Assembly (NCBI GenBank): GCA_905221605.1
Contig: CAJNDS010000924.1
Span: forward strand, 1 to 64,000
Direction of reading: 5' to 3'
Source: Symbiodinium natans
Lineage: Eukaryota > Sar > Dinophyceae > Suessiales > Symbiodiniaceae
Length of the DNA stretch: 64,000 nt
Shown: piece after piece, positions 1-8,732 of the stretch
How the letters are laid out: every line of letters begins with the position of its first letter
How positions within the stretch are numbered: position 1 is the stretch's first letter
The notes under the pieces: generated by a model
Told to the model about the DNA's origin: nothing
What the model saw: only the letters and a program-made list of their open reading frames with translations
Database searches by the model: none
Translations under genes and position numbers: made by a program

Positions 1-1078
1 GGGGGGGGTGGGGGGGGCGGGGGCAGCGAAGGGAGGGCTCGGGCATGCACTGGAGCCCTTGAAAACACTCCATTCTAACAGCAAGGCAGCGGGGGGGGTG
101 GGCAGGAGTGGGGTGGGAAGGGCGAGGGGAGCAAGGCAGCGGGAGGGGGGGTGGGAAGGGCGGGGGGAGCGGGGGGAGCGGGGGGGGCGGGGGGGGCGGG
201 GGCAGCGAAGGGAGGGCTCGCACTGGAGCCCTTAAAAACACTCCATTCTAACAGCAAGGCAGCGGGAGGGGTGGGCAGGAGTGGGGCATGCACTAAACCC
301 CTTAAAACACGCCAATCTGACAGCAAGGCAGCGAAGGGGTCGGCGGGGGCGGGGGGGCGGGGGGAGCGGGGGGGGCGGGGGGGGCGGGGGCAGCGAAGGG
401 AGGGCTCGGGCATGCACTGGAGCCCTTAAAACGCAAGGCAGCGGGAGGGGTGGGCAGGAGCTGGAGCCCTTAAAACACGCCAGTTTGACAGCAAGGCAGT
501 GGAGGGGGTCGGCGGGGGTGGGAAGGGCGGGGGGAGCGGGGGCAGCGGGGGGGGCGGGGGGGGCGGGGGCAGCGAAGGGAGGGTTCGGGCATGCACTGGA
601 GCCCTTGAAAACACTCCATTCTAACAGCAGGGGTGGGAAGGGCGAGGGGAGCGGGGGGAGCGGGGGGGGCCGGGGGGGGCGGGGGGGGCGGGGCAGCGAA
701 GGGAGGGTTCGGGCATGCTGGAGCCCTTAAAAACACTCCATTCTAACAGCAAGGCAGCGGGAGGGGTGGGCAGGAGTGGGGCATGCACTGGAGCCCTTAA
801 AACACGCCAGTTTGACAGCAAGGCAGTGGAGGGGGTCGGCGGGGGTGGGAAGGGCGGGGGGAGCGGGGGCAGCGGGGGGGGCGGGGGGGGCGGGGGCAGC
901 AAAGGGAGGGTTCGGGCATGCACTGGAGCCCTTGAAAACACTCCATTCTAACAGCAAGGCAGCGGGAGGGGTGGGCAGGAGTGGGGTGGGAAGGGCGAGG
1001 GGAGTGGGGGGGGGCGGGGGGGGGGGGCGGGGGGGGCGGGGGGGGCGGGGGGGGCGGGGGGGGCGGGGGGGGGCAAGA
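1..1078. repeat. G-rich minisatellite, composite unit about 100-200 bp
   Basis: The block alternates G-rich spacers (runs of G6-G8 broken by C or A) with a conserved non-G segment containing GCATGCACTGGAGCCCTT, AAAACACTCCATTCTAACAG and CAAGGCAGCGGGAGGGG. The AACAGCAAGGCAG piece recurs about eight times (near 78, 250, 320, 490, 745, 815 and 950). Unit lengths vary because whole modules are duplicated or lost. The window starts inside the array, so its left end is unknown. The closely spaced G-runs could form G-quadruplexes. The long open frames here are repeat artefacts (Gly/Arg-rich, or Pro-rich on the other strand). No gene is seen. Confidence 0.9.
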
Positions 1079-1680
1079 CTATGGGTCTTCACTAGCGCCT
1101 CCCCCGCTCAAAGCTCGGGTTGGCGGATTTCAGATGCTAGGCTGCACTTAAGCGTATGACAGGCGCTTGCCTAGGTTAGGCTAGTTAGTACCCAACCTTT
1201 GTTTGGCAACAGCCCTCTTGTCAAGACAGCCTAGAATTGGGATTAACAGTCCTGAATAGGAAGTATAAGGAGCTGTTAGTATAAGGGGGACAGCGCCACC
1301 GGACATTGCTCAGAGCCGGCGCAGAAGTCGCTGAAAAGATGTGAGCCTGCAGGTTCAGGGCTCGGAGTTTGGGGTGTAGGGTTTTGGGTTTTAGGGTTCA
1401 GGGTGTTAGGGTTTAGGGTTAAGGGTTTTAGGGTTTTAGGGTTTGAGGGTTTAGCGTTTAGGGTTTAGGGTTTAGGGTTAAGGGTTGGGATGTTCCCTCT
1501 CATACTAGCAGTCCTGAAATGTACCCCCCCCTATTATTCTCCCGACTAAGGAGCTGTTAGTCTAAGGGGGAGCATCCCACGTTACCCTAAACCCTAAACC
1601 CTAAACCTTATGCCCCAAACCCTAACCCCCAAAACCCTTTCAAAGCCTACAGGAAACCTGGAATAAAAGCCCTCAACCCC
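1079..1680. other. Non-coding stretch with telomere-like tracts and one family-2 element
   Basis: No convincing exon. It contains a compact family-2 relic at 1247-1291, TTTAGGG-type tracts at about 1390-1480, a family-2 inverted-repeat element at about 1488-1575, and CCCTAAA tracts to 1625. The sequence TAAGGAGCTGTTAGT occurs at 1267 and again at 1549, on either side of the telomere-like tracts. Confidence 0.6.
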
Positions 1681-1686
1681 GGAGCA

Positions 1687-1746
1687 GCAGACGGCCTGGG
1701 GATGTCGAGGCTCTCTCTAACGCGCATGGGTCGCCGGCTTTGTGTG
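1687..1746 (+). CDS. Putative internal exon ending at a telomere-repeat donor
   Basis: An open segment begins after an AG (GGAGCAG) and ends exactly where a TTTAGGG tract begins, giving donor GTTTAGGG. Read as ADGLGMSRLSLTRMGRRLCV, about two thirds of third positions are G/C. A second frame is also open, so the reading is uncertain. Product not recognised. Confidence 0.35.
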
Positions 1747-2031
1747 GTTTAGGGTTTAGGGTTTAGGGTTTGCAGCCTGAATGTGGGGTTTGTTCTTAGT
1801 CTCAGTTGGGGCCCTGTAGGTGCCGTTCATGTATGTCCAATGGAAGTATGCCCATAGGCTCCACCCGGAACCGGGAACCCTGTTAAAAACTACAGTTTTA
1901 AGGGTCATACCTGCTAAATAGGGGGTACTTTACTACTAATCCCTAAACCCTTGATCCTAAACCCTAAATGCTAAGTAGGGTCCCAGGTAGCGTTAGTCCT
2001 CACGTAGCTTTTCTGTTTTCGACTGCCGCAG

Positions 2032-2085
2032 CTGATCCTGCTGTTACTGTTACCTAAGCGGAGAGCCAAGAGGATGAGGCTATAG
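2032..2085 (+). CDS. Putative terminal exon, hydrophobic then basic
   Basis: Acceptor GACTGCCGCAG is followed by LILLLLLPKRRAKRMRL and a TAG stop. Third positions are mostly G/C. The Leu-rich stretch followed by basic residues resembles a short membrane anchor with a cytosolic tail. The parent gene is not identifiable. Confidence 0.4.
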   Translation: MILLLLLPKRRAKRMRL

Positions 2086-2395
2086 GAGTGGGCATGTAAG
2101 ACGTTTAGGGTTTAGGGCTTAGGATTTAGGGTTTAGGGATCAGCTGGAATCTTCCTCAGGCACCGAAGCCCCAAATCACTCAACCAAAGCCCATGAGGCT
2201 ATGAACATGGCGTGAACTGCCAGACGCAAAAGCCGGGAAAGAGATAGGGCGCGGGGTGGTGCTGAGGCGGGGTTCTCGTAAAACCCACAACCCTACATAC
2301 TCCTAAACGCTGAACTCTAGGCCCTGGACCCTAAACCCTGGACCCCGACGAAATCTCAGTTTGTGAGTCATCGCAGAACCGCTGCTGATGCAGCC

Positions 2396-2473
2396 ATGTC
2401 TTCCCGGTCGCTGGCCCACGGCCAGCTGCGCAACTTCCAGAAGCTCACGTCAGATCAGCTGCATGCCATCGAG
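2396..2473 (+). CDS. Exon with possible start codon, unknown protein
   Basis: ATG opens a 26-codon segment beginning MSSRSLAHGQLRNFQKLTSD with very high third-position G/C, typical of the trusted exons here. It ends QLHAIE before a GC-type donor (GAG|GCACGT). The frame is also open upstream to CATCGCAG, so the ATG could be internal. The following 280 bp hold TTTAGGG tracts and a family-3 element, as expected of an intron in this locus. Product not recognised. Confidence 0.6.
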
Positions 2474-2536
2474 GCACGTAGTATCGCCGCTTTACTGTGT
2501 TTAGGGTTTAGGGTTTAGGGCCGTTTAGGGTTTAGG

Positions 2537-2657
2537 GCTACTTGAAGGTTCATGGGTCGATGTAAGTGGGGTTATACGTGCCTTAAATAAGGTTATAAAC
2601 AGTTATAGGCTAGCTATAGGTATAGTTGCCGAACTTATGACCCTCCAAGTAGGTGGT
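2537..2657. mobile_element. Family-3 inverted-repeat element
   Basis: The left end CTACTTGAAGGTTCATGG and right end CCCTCCAAGTAG are the family-3 terminal inverted repeat (consensus CTACTTGGAGGTTCATGG). Inside are the typical motifs GTAAGTGGGGTTATA and AACAGTTATAGGCTAG. It lies in the presumed intron after the exon at 2396-2473. Confidence 0.7.
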
Positions 2658-2754
2658 CGTTTTGCCCTAACGGAGCCAAAGAGACCGGATTAGGGTTCAG
2701 GGTTTAGGGTTCAGGGTTCAGGGTTTAGGGTTTAGGGTTGGGACTGATCACCAG

Positions 2755-2880
2755 AGTCAGACTAGAGCAAACTCCCTCATGCGGAACTCGCTTCCAGCAA
2801 TTACGATCACATGTCGTCTACTTCCGCCGCCTGAGAATATGGAGCAACGCAAAGCGGAACTTGGCTCAATAAAACCCAAA
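2755..2880 (+). CDS. Possible middle exon
   Basis: This follows ATCACCAG, reads 42 codons from SQTRANSLMRNSLP to AELGSIKPK, and stops at a GC-type donor (AAA|GCCTGAG). It would join phase 0 to phase 0 with the exons at 2396 and 2918. Third-position G/C is only about half, so a chance open frame is quite possible. Confidence 0.3.
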
Positions 2881-2917
2881 GCCTGAGCGAGCCCAAAAGG
2901 GCCTAAGCCACCTGCAG

Positions 2918-3070
2918 GCGGACGAAGAATTCGAGGTTCGCGGCATTGAAGCGGCATGGAAGGAGGCGATGAGGCCAGCCGATATGATTTCGGGTTTGGG
3001 GTATCTTGTCGAACCCAATCGCGTCCTGAAAGTTTTTCGATCTTCGTCGGACCTGATACCTTTATTCTAG
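2918..3070 (+). CDS. Terminal exon, unknown acidic protein
   Basis: Acceptor CACCTGCAG leads into ADEEFEVRGIEAAWKEAM and on to VFRSSSDLIPLF then TAG (50 residues). The first half has strong third-position G/C and a natural acidic/amphipathic composition. Together with the exon at 2396 it may form a small gene of about 118 residues or less. A minus-strand open frame overlaps but has no splice or start support. Confidence 0.5.
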   Translation, partial: ADEEFEVRGIEAAWKEAMRPADMISGLGYLVEPNRVLKVFRSSSDLIPLF

Positions 3071-3564
3071 ATTTCGAGCGTTCGGCCACCAGGTCAGCTT
3101 GTATTCGGTCGTTGTTAAAGCCAATTAAGTTGAGGTTGCGGGTTCAGTACCTTATGGTGCCTTGGCGGTATTGTGGAATTTTTAACTGGTGGTGATTCGC
3201 GTCTTTAGTGTTCACAGGTTTGGGTTTGAGGGCCAGCCCCATGTGTGCCGAAGCTCATATTCAAGGCACCAAGTGGTTGAGGTGCGGACGGCTTAGAATT
3301 TTTCATAGTCCAGTGCTGCGGTCCCATCCGAGGAAACCCCGGAGATCTCAAACACCTCCTCCGATCGCACCCTATACCTGCGCACATCGTTTCCCAAGAC
3401 CCTCGGCCATAACCGCAAAACCCCGGACCTAAACCCTACACCCAAAATCCTAAACCCTGAACACCTTGGGCCCATGGACTTAAGTTACGAGCCTCTGTTT
3501 AGGGTTTAGGGTGTAGGGTTTAGGGTTTAGGGGAACAGCCAACAACAGATTTAGCCCCGGCTTG

Positions 3565-3623
3565 CGCAGGGAAGCGGTGAATGAGTACGAGCAGGCCTGT
3601 CCGGGTGGTTTGAACCTTTTGGG
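3565..3623 (+). CDS. Putative internal exon
   Basis: CTTGCGCAG is followed by REAVNEYEQACPGGLNLLG with good third-position G/C. It runs directly into a family-2 element at 3624. The next exon (3789) can be joined in frame as NLLALGPRVEVF if a GT donor at the element edge (TTGG|GTTGGG) is used. Confidence 0.5.
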
Positions 3624-3773
3624 TTGGGATGTTCCCCCTTGTACTAACGGTCCTCAATAGGGATTCTAGCACCCCTAAACCCTAAACCCTAAACCCTAAA
3701 CCCTAAACCCTAAACCCTAAACCCCGATTCTAATCCCGATTAAGGACTGCTAGCCGAAGGGGGAGCATCCCAT
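3624..3773. mobile_element. Family-2 inverted-repeat element with internal CCCTAAA array and 8-bp target duplication
   Basis: Terminal repeats TTGGGATGTTCCCCCTTGTA and GAAGGGGGAGCATCCCA enclose AGTCCTCAATAGGGATT, a CCCTAAA array (3664-3723) and AATCCCGATTAAGGACT. The element is flanked by identical 8-bp repeats CTTTTGGG (3616-3623 and 3774-3781). An 8-bp duplication is typical of hAT-type transposition, but this short element has no coding capacity. Confidence 0.8.
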
Positions 3774-3788
3774 CTTTTGGGGTGACAG

Positions 3789-3834
3789 CTTTGGGGCCGA
3801 GGGTTGAAGTTTTCCGCGCCTTCCTCGGGTTTCC
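3789..3834 (+). CDS. Putative internal exon with canonical GTAAGT donor
   Basis: Acceptor GGTGACAG opens a segment reading LGPRVEVFRAFLGFP before a perfect GTAAGTCTG donor. Two other frames stay open further, into a longer segment to 3910. The donor and composition favour this reading. Confidence 0.45.
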
Positions 3835-3900
3835 GTAAGTCTGCAGGGCATCTGCTTAAAAGTGTTTTGGCTGATAAGGGCTGGAACTTGGCCTGCCAGC

Positions 3901-4025
3901 CCACTTGGAGGTTCATGGATGTCTAGAAGTAGGGTTATAAGGTAGGGAAACATTAACTTGTAACCTTACTTAAGGTACTTGTAACTTAGAACCCTAATTA
4001 TAGCTACCCATGAACCTCCCAGCAG
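3901..4025. mobile_element. Family-3 inverted-repeat element between two exon-like segments
   Basis: The left end CCACTTGGAGGTTCATGG and right end CCATGAACCTCCCAGCAG are inverted repeats, with GTAGGGTTATAAGGTAGGG and TAATTATAGCTACC inside. GAG|GTTCAT and CCCAGCAG| give a possible GT-AG intron from 3911 to 4025 whose sites lie within the terminal repeats. Confidence 0.75.
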
Positions 4026-4112
4026 GGCCAGATTGCAGAGAGCTGCGCCCCAGCGCGTGATGCGCGTGGGGCCTCTCACATTGGATGGTCGGCTTGAAGC
4101 TGACGCTCAAAG
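4026..4112 (+). CDS. Putative internal exon after a family-3 element
   Basis: Only one frame is open across the segment: ARLQRAAPQRVMRVGPLT, then LDGRLEADAQR, to donor CAAAG|GTATGG. Third positions are largely G/C. The next family-4 element begins within ten bases of the donor. Product not recognised. Confidence 0.5.
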
Positions 4113-4230
4113 GTATGGGAATCTACTATAGGGGTCGGAAGAATTACGCGCTTCTGGTCCCTATTTAGTTATGCTATGATAACCCCCCCAAAAACCCTGT
4201 TCTAATTCACAAGGCCCCTATGTTAGTCAG
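4113..4230. mobile_element. Family-4 element in intron position
   Basis: The left end is ACTATAGGGGTCGGAAGAAT and the right end ends AAGGCCCCTATGTTAGTCAG, an imperfect inverted pair. Inside is TGCTATGATAACCCCCCCAA. GT at the left edge and AG at the right edge fit a 118-nt intron between exons 4026-4112 and 4231-4337, although the joined phase is not consistent in the frames I prefer. Confidence 0.65.
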
Positions 4231-4337
4231 AGTTCTCCGAAGCCCTGGTACAGCCACCAAAATCAGCTGTGCCACGCAGGTCCTCAACGATTCCCACCAG
4301 GAGACGGGCTGTGAGCATGGTTTGGGCTGAACGCGAG
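4231..4337 (+). CDS. Possible internal exon
   Basis: The segment reads FSEALVQPPKSAVPRR and then AVSMVWAERE before GAG|GTAATATAG. Third-position G/C is moderate (about 57%), and another frame is open until a TGA near the end. It is flanked on both sides by family-4 elements. Confidence 0.35.
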
Positions 4338-4456
4338 GTAATATAGGGGTCGGAATAAGTACTACTAGTATTCCCTTGTATTCCCTTTATAGATATACTA
4401 AAATCCCCCCCCCCCCCCACAACTCTGTTCCAATTATTACGGCCCCTACGTCAAAG
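4338..4456. mobile_element. Family-4 element, possible 119-nt intron
   Basis: Starts GTAATATAGGGGTCGGAATA and ends ACGGCCCCTACGTCAAAG. Removing it as a GT-AG intron joins ...WAERE to GLGLRALGRFDFVQG...KIAE stop in one open frame (phase 0), ending at 4525. This is suggestive but not proof, because the flanking pieces have only moderate coding bias. Confidence 0.65.
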
Positions 4457-4525
4457 GGTCTAGGGTTGCGGGCTTTGGGTCGCTTCGATTTTGTTCAAGG
4501 GGCTCGGGAGAAGATTGCCGAATGA
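4457..4525 (+). CDS. Possible terminal exon
   Basis: Joined to the upstream segment it reads GLGLRALGRFDFVQGAREK, then IAE and TGA. It is 22 codons with moderate third-position G/C. Product unknown. Confidence 0.35.
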   Translation, partial: GLGLRALGRFDFVQGAREKIAE

Positions 4526-4631
4526 ACTCAAGTTGCGACATCTCATCTCTAGACCCTGGGAACTCCGAAGACTAAACCCGTTTTAACCCTGAGCCACCCC
4601 CCCAAAAAGGCCGAACCCCAAAGCCCCAAAC

Positions 4632-4736
4632 CTACTATTTGCATAAGAACCCCCCCAAAAAAAACTCAATAATCCCTATGTTCACCTTATAAGCACGAAA
4701 CCTTTTTTGGGGCTTCTTAACTTAAGCAAATAGTAG
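4632..4736. mobile_element. Family-1 inverted-repeat element with 4-bp target duplication (AAAC)
   Basis: Terminal repeats CTACTATTTGCATAAGAACC and GGCTTCTTAACTTAAGCAAATAGTAG (given in parts) enclose AATAATCCCTATGTTC. The flanking 4-bp repeats are AAAC at 4628-4631 and 4737-4740. At least seven other copies are in the window. Confidence 0.85.
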
Positions 4737-4841
4737 AAACCCACCAAGCTTCTTTCGCTCAAAGCTCCCCCCCCCCCCCCCCGCTTCGAAATGCGAGAGA
4801 TCACAACCCCTTCTCGACTCCCGGAAGCTTGGAGGGCCTTG

Positions 4842-5009
4842 GGGGTTTAGGGGTTTAGGGTTTAGGGGTTAAGGGTGAAGGGTTTAGGGTTTAGGGGTTT
4901 AGGGGTTGAGGGGTTGAGGGGTTGAGGGGTTTAGGGTTTAGGGGTTTAGGGTTTAGGGTTTAGGATTTGGGGTTTAGGGTTTGGGGTTTAGGGTTTAGGG
5001 TTTAGGGTT
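4842..5009. repeat. Interstitial TTTAGGG tract, degenerate, about 170 bp
   Basis: About 24 units of TTTAGGG with frequent 8-mers (TTTAGGGG, TTGAGGGG). It precedes a G/C-poor non-coding stretch and no exon is visible within 300 bp on either side. Confidence 0.9.
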
Positions 5010-5410
5010 CTACATCAGGGTCCCCCTACCTTAAAAGGGGCCCTGCTTGCGGGCTGAAGGTCGTGCATGGCTTGGAGTTTGAGGATGGGGGAGTTCAAGG
5101 TTTTGGGGGTTTGGAGCTTGGGTTTAGGTTTCAGGTTTTAGGGTTTGTTGTTTGATGGGGCCGGGGAGGGGTAGTTCCGCTCAGGCGGCCTCCAGATGAG
5201 TGTGTTGGAAGTAGACCCGGACCCTCATCTGCTCCCGCACCCATCTGCAAGATTCCATCTGGAGGGATTCAACACCTCTAAACCCTAAACCCTAAACCCC
5301 AAACCCCAAACCCCAAACCCTAAACCCTAAACCCTAAACCCTAAACCCTAGCGCCTAAACCACTTAAAAAGAGGGTTCGAGGCTCAACATTTTTTAGGGA
5401 CGCTAAAGTA

Positions 5411-5518
5411 CCCAAGGCCCAACCCCAAGCTGCACGACCCGATTGGACCGGTTTGCTGCAAAGTGTCTGCGAAGGACAACTACCTGACGTGGGACGAGGC
5501 TAAAGACACCCTGGGCTA
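5411..5518 (+). CDS. Exon, possibly upstream part of the patatin-like gene
   Basis: Reads PNPKLHDPIGPVCCKVSAKD and NYLTWDEAKDTLG with strong third-position G/C. It ends near ACCCTGG|GCTAGG, a GC-type donor, directly before a telomere-like tract. It lies 1.1 kb upstream of the first phospholipase-motif exon on the same strand, so it may encode the N-terminal part of that protein. Confidence 0.65.
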
Positions 5519-5760
5519 GGGTTGAGGGTTCAGGGTTTAGGGTTCCCTAAACCCTAAACCCTAAACCGCTCCATATAAGCTCTCTGATTGCCCAGGAGCC
5601 CCCTTGCTCGGATCTAGGCCCGACTTGCGGTCACCCTGAGCTCCCCCCTTTGCCAGTTTAAGGCAGAATCCCTGAAGGGGCCCCAAGCTCCCCTAAACCC
5701 CCTAAGCCCCAAACCCTAAACGCTAAACCCTAAACCCTAAACCCTAAACCCTAAACCCTG

Positions 5761-5854
5761 AACTTTCCACCCAAGTGGCCTGAGAAGCGCCAGGTCTACG
5801 CCAAAGAGCAGGAGTTGATCCAGCAGAAGCTGCGGGGGCGAGAGAGCATTGGCT
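5761..5854 (+). CDS. Exon, possibly upstream part of the patatin-like gene
   Basis: Reads FPPKWPEKRQVYAKEQELIQ then QKLRGRESIGWQ with strong coding bias, and is followed by a GC-type donor (CAAG|GCGTAC). It is highly charged and probably helical. It follows a CCCTAAA tract and precedes the GTAT microsatellite. Assignment to the phospholipase gene rests on order, strand and proximity only. Confidence 0.65.
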
Positions 5855-5880
5855 GGCAAGGCGTACCTGAAACTTTGAAG

Positions 5881-6180
5881 TATGTATGTATGTATGTATG
5901 TATGTATGTATGTATGTATGTATGTATGTATGTATGTATGTATGTATGTATGTATGTATGTATGTATGTATGTATGTATGTATGTATGTAGGCATGTAGG
6001 CATGTATGCACTAATGCACTGATGCACTAATGCATGTATTCATGTATGCATGTATGCATGTAGGCATGTAGGCATGTATGCATGTATGCATGAACACGTA
6101 TGTGTATGTGTATGTCTGTCTGTCCGTCCGTCCGTCTGTCTGTTTGTCTGTCTGTCTGTCTGTACGTATATATGTATGTA
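5881..6180. repeat. Tetranucleotide microsatellites (GTAT)n and (GTCT)n
   Basis: About 27 perfect GTAT units (5881-5990) grade into CATGTAGG-type variants and then a GTCT/GTCC tract (6113-6165). Open frames here are periodic artefacts (HTYI repeats). It probably lies in an intron. Confidence 0.95.
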
Positions 6181-6509
6181 ATTATGTTCTGGCCACTGGC
6201 TGGGTGGTTTAACAGTTTAGGGTTAAAATCTTGGACTGGGTGCCGAACGGAGGATTTCCTTTTGGGATCGCAACCCCGATGCGGTCCGGCGGGGGCCCCA
6301 TCCCTGGCCTGATCTCCTCTTGTGTGCAATCGCGTCCAAGGTTTAGGGTTTAGGTTTAGGGTTTAGGGTTTAGGGTTTAGGGTTTAGGGTTCTTCTTGCT
6401 TCCCTCCAGGGTTTCGGCTCCCGAGGAAGACAGGGACGCCATTGTTCGTGCAACGACCCCTCTCCTGCGATAATCAACCGCCTTAGTGAGCATTCTGAGA
6501 TTTGAGCAG

Positions 6510-6570
6510 GCAAGAGGCCTCGCTTCTCGGTGGCGTTCTCCGGCGGCGGCATTCGTGCGGCAACGTTCCA
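6510..6570 (+). CDS. Patatin-like phospholipase: exon with SGGGIRAATF (oxyanion-hole) motif
   Basis: Acceptor TTTGAGCAG| and donor |GTGAATCC bound a 61-bp exon reading KRPRFSVAFSGGGIRAATF. Patatin-like and cPLA2-type acyl hydrolases have a Gly-rich loop followed by Arg (GGGxR) that forms the oxyanion hole; this fits well. Family members cleave acyl esters of phospholipids or galactolipids using a Ser-Asp dyad. The exon ends in phase 2 and joins cleanly to 7729 (TTC CA|G GCC), giving ...ATFQAGVLWQLAEAG, the order seen in the family. Catalytic Asp not located. Confidence 0.8.
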
Positions 6571-7407
6571 GTGAATCCGGCGAAGTTTCGCATCTCATTG
6601 CACTTCCGAGCCAAATAGGGTTTAGGGTTCAGGGATTAGGGTTTAGGGCTTATAAATTACAGTCGCCTCACAACTCCGGTTGCCCATGAGCTTTCACGTA
6701 GGGGGCAGGCGGTTTTTCGGGCTTCAGGTCGTTAGGGTCCAGGGGCTTTAGGGTTCGCTGCCATGCTGTCATGGAGGCCTCCGAAATTAGGGTTTAGGGT
6801 TTAGGGTTTAGGGTTTAGGGGTACCTTGTTGGGTTCCTGAAAATGAGGGAATGCATATAGAGTGCTGAACCCAGGGACTCCAATATCCCTTAGTCAATGG
6901 CTGATTCCTTGAGCTGCAATAGGAATCCTAGGAGGAGTCTCTACACCTCAGTCAAGGGATAGAAGCTCAAACCCGAATCTGAAAACCCTAAACCCTTAAC
7001 CCTAAACCCTAAACCCTAGACCACAAACCCTACGGATACTAGATCACTGAAAAGCAGTCTCCGGTCCGAATCTTGACAATTGTTTTACGATAAATGGGGC
7101 CCAACCGCGCTTGCTGCTACCAGTGGGGTTTAGGGTTTAGGCTTTAGGAGTTAGGCTTTAGGGTTTAGAAGTTTAGGGTTGCAATGGTAGTGTTCAGGGT
7201 CGAGCTCGTGGATCCCGGCATTGCGAATGCTAAGCCCCCTCTACATCCGATAACCTAAGCCCCTAAATCCTATATACCCAAGGTCCTATAAACCCCGAAA
7301 ACTCCTACAAACTAAACAAATCTATCAACTCCGACAAACCCTAAAATCCCATAAGCCCCCCAAAAACCCAATAGACCCCTTTAAAGCCTCAAATCCCGAA
7401 CCCTACT

Positions 7408-7515
7408 AGGACCCGGAGTAGGCCCTTATTGCATTTGTTTAGGGTCTAGGTTCCCTTTGAAACCCCTTTAAACCAACAAGGGCACCGTTTTCATTCCTTG
7501 GTTACTCTTGGGTCT
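7408..7515. mobile_element. Family-9 element
   Basis: TAGGACCCGGAGTAGGCCCT ... CATTCCTTGGTTACTCTTGGGTCTA. The same framework (GGAGTAGGCCCTT, CCCTTTAAACC, GGGTACCC, TTCCTAGGTTACTCCTGGGTC) recurs at about 22636-22745 and 28882-28990, with shorter relics near 17930 and 25030. Terminal repeats are weaker than in families 1-6. Confidence 0.6.
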
Positions 7516-7728
7516 AGTAATAGGGATCATAGTACCCCCCTATTCTAATCCCTACTAGCGACCATTAGTATTGCGGGATTAGGTCCTATTTTCAAACCCT
7601 AGGACACCATTTTTAAACCCTAAACCCTACACCCTAAGCCCTAGACCCTGAACCCTAAACCCTATACCCTAGGGCGCCATTTTGTATTCGTATGTTTCTC
7701 TTGGGTCAAGCCTCGACCCCCATGCCAG

Positions 7729-7771
7729 GGCCGGGGTGCTGTGGCAGCTGGCGGAAGCTGGAGTGGTACAG
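7729..7771 (+). CDS. Patatin-like phospholipase: exon after the Gly-rich loop
   Basis: Acceptor CATGCCAG| opens AGVLWQLAEAGVVQ. In patatin-like proteins the Gly-rich loop is followed by a helix of this type leading to the nucleophile strand. The donor is either GTG|GTACAG or CAG|GCTTCG. High third-position G/C. The intron after it is mostly TTTAGGG repeat. Confidence 0.8.
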
Positions 7772-7867
7772 GCTTCGCACCCAGGGTTTAGGGTTTAGGG
7801 TTTAGGGTTTAGGTTTTAGGGTTTAGGGTTTAGGGCTGCCCTGAATTGAAGCCCTTGGTGTTCGCAG

Positions 7868-7920
7868 AGGTTGATGCGTTCAGGAGCTTCTCCCAGGGCT
7901 TCCGCTTCATTGGAAATCGA
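7868..7920 (+). CDS. Probable exon of the patatin-like gene
   Basis: TGTTCGCAG| is followed by VDAFRSFSQGFRFIGNR in the best-biased frame, ending just before a CCCTAAA tract. It lies between the two motif exons; in known relatives this stretch is short, so it may be a lineage-specific insertion. Confidence 0.55.
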
Positions 7921-7989
7921 TCCCTAAACCCTAAACTTTAAACCCTAAACCCTAAACCCTAAAGCTCAGGGAAGGGCGAGATCGTAGGG

Positions 7990-8130
7990 TCGGCTCTGAG
8001 TTAGGGTCCCTTTTTGGGGTACCCTAGACGGTTTAGGGTTTAGGGTTTAGGGTTTAGGGTTTAGGGTTTAGGGAAGAAGAGAGGCCGCCCTATAAGAAGG
8101 ACCCCCAGAAGGACCATAACTTAGAGGACT
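7990..8130. mobile_element. Family-13 element interrupted by a TTTAGGG tract
   Basis: Left half TTAGGGTCCCTTTTTGGGGTACCC and right half GGCCGCCCTATAAGAAGGACC (shown in part) flank a TTTAGGG tract at 8033-8072. The uninterrupted relative at about 15690-15775 has the same halves joined, suggesting that the tract was inserted into the element. Confidence 0.6.
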
Positions 8131-8394
8131 CACCGTGTGATTTTCAGAGTCTTTGGTTAAAATGGGAGAGAAGAGAAGCGAGAACAAGATGAAGCTACTC
8201 AGAAAATGGTCGAACCCAAAAGAAAAACACTACCCAGGAACAATCGAATCAAAAGCAACTTCAACCGTTTCTTGTTTTTTTTTTGTGTTTTCGTGTTGGT
8301 TGGCTCCGCTCCTTCCTGGCTCCTGGCAGGACATCGAGTCCGCTCCTCAGACCTGAGGCGCAGGCTTCCTAGGTGAGCGGTTTAGGGTTTAGGG

Positions 8395-8580
8395 ATTAGG
8401 GATTAGGGATTTAGGAGGCCCTTATAAGGGACATTTTGTATTTTCCCTTATTTGGGGTTTAAGGGGATCACTTTCAGGAGTATCTTCTCAGGGGGTTATT
8501 GGGTTTAAGAGGCTCATGCTCAGGAACATGTTTTCAGAGGGTTTTAAGGGGCCTAGCTTCAGAGTCTGCTGCAGTTCAAG
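8395..8580. repeat. Repeat related to 44877-44975 (family 15)
   Basis: Shares CAGGAACATGTTTTCAGAGG, TTTTAAGGGGCC and the GGGTTTAAGAGG spacing with the copy at 44.9 kb. Here the CTTTCAGGAGTATCTTCTCAGG module is present in tandem. It ends beside a C14 run. No coding potential. Confidence 0.55.
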
Positions 8581-8732
8581 CCCCCCCCCCCCCCCCAAGA
8601 AGTGCGACTTCGCAGCCCAGGTAGCAGGTGAACATGGCCCAGCCGCAAAAATCTAAGCCCTAAACCCTAAACCCCAACCCCCCAAAAAAATGCACCTCAT
8701 AGAGCAGTAGATACCTGGCGGCCCTAGACATG

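Noticed and set aside
1-1159. Several overlapping 75-150 codon open frames, Gly/Arg-rich or Pro-rich
   Set aside because: They come from the G-rich minisatellite on both strands and have no independent codon signal.
5737-6329. Minus-strand open frames with HTYI or QTDR repeats
   Set aside because: Periodic translation of the GTAT/GTCT microsatellites.
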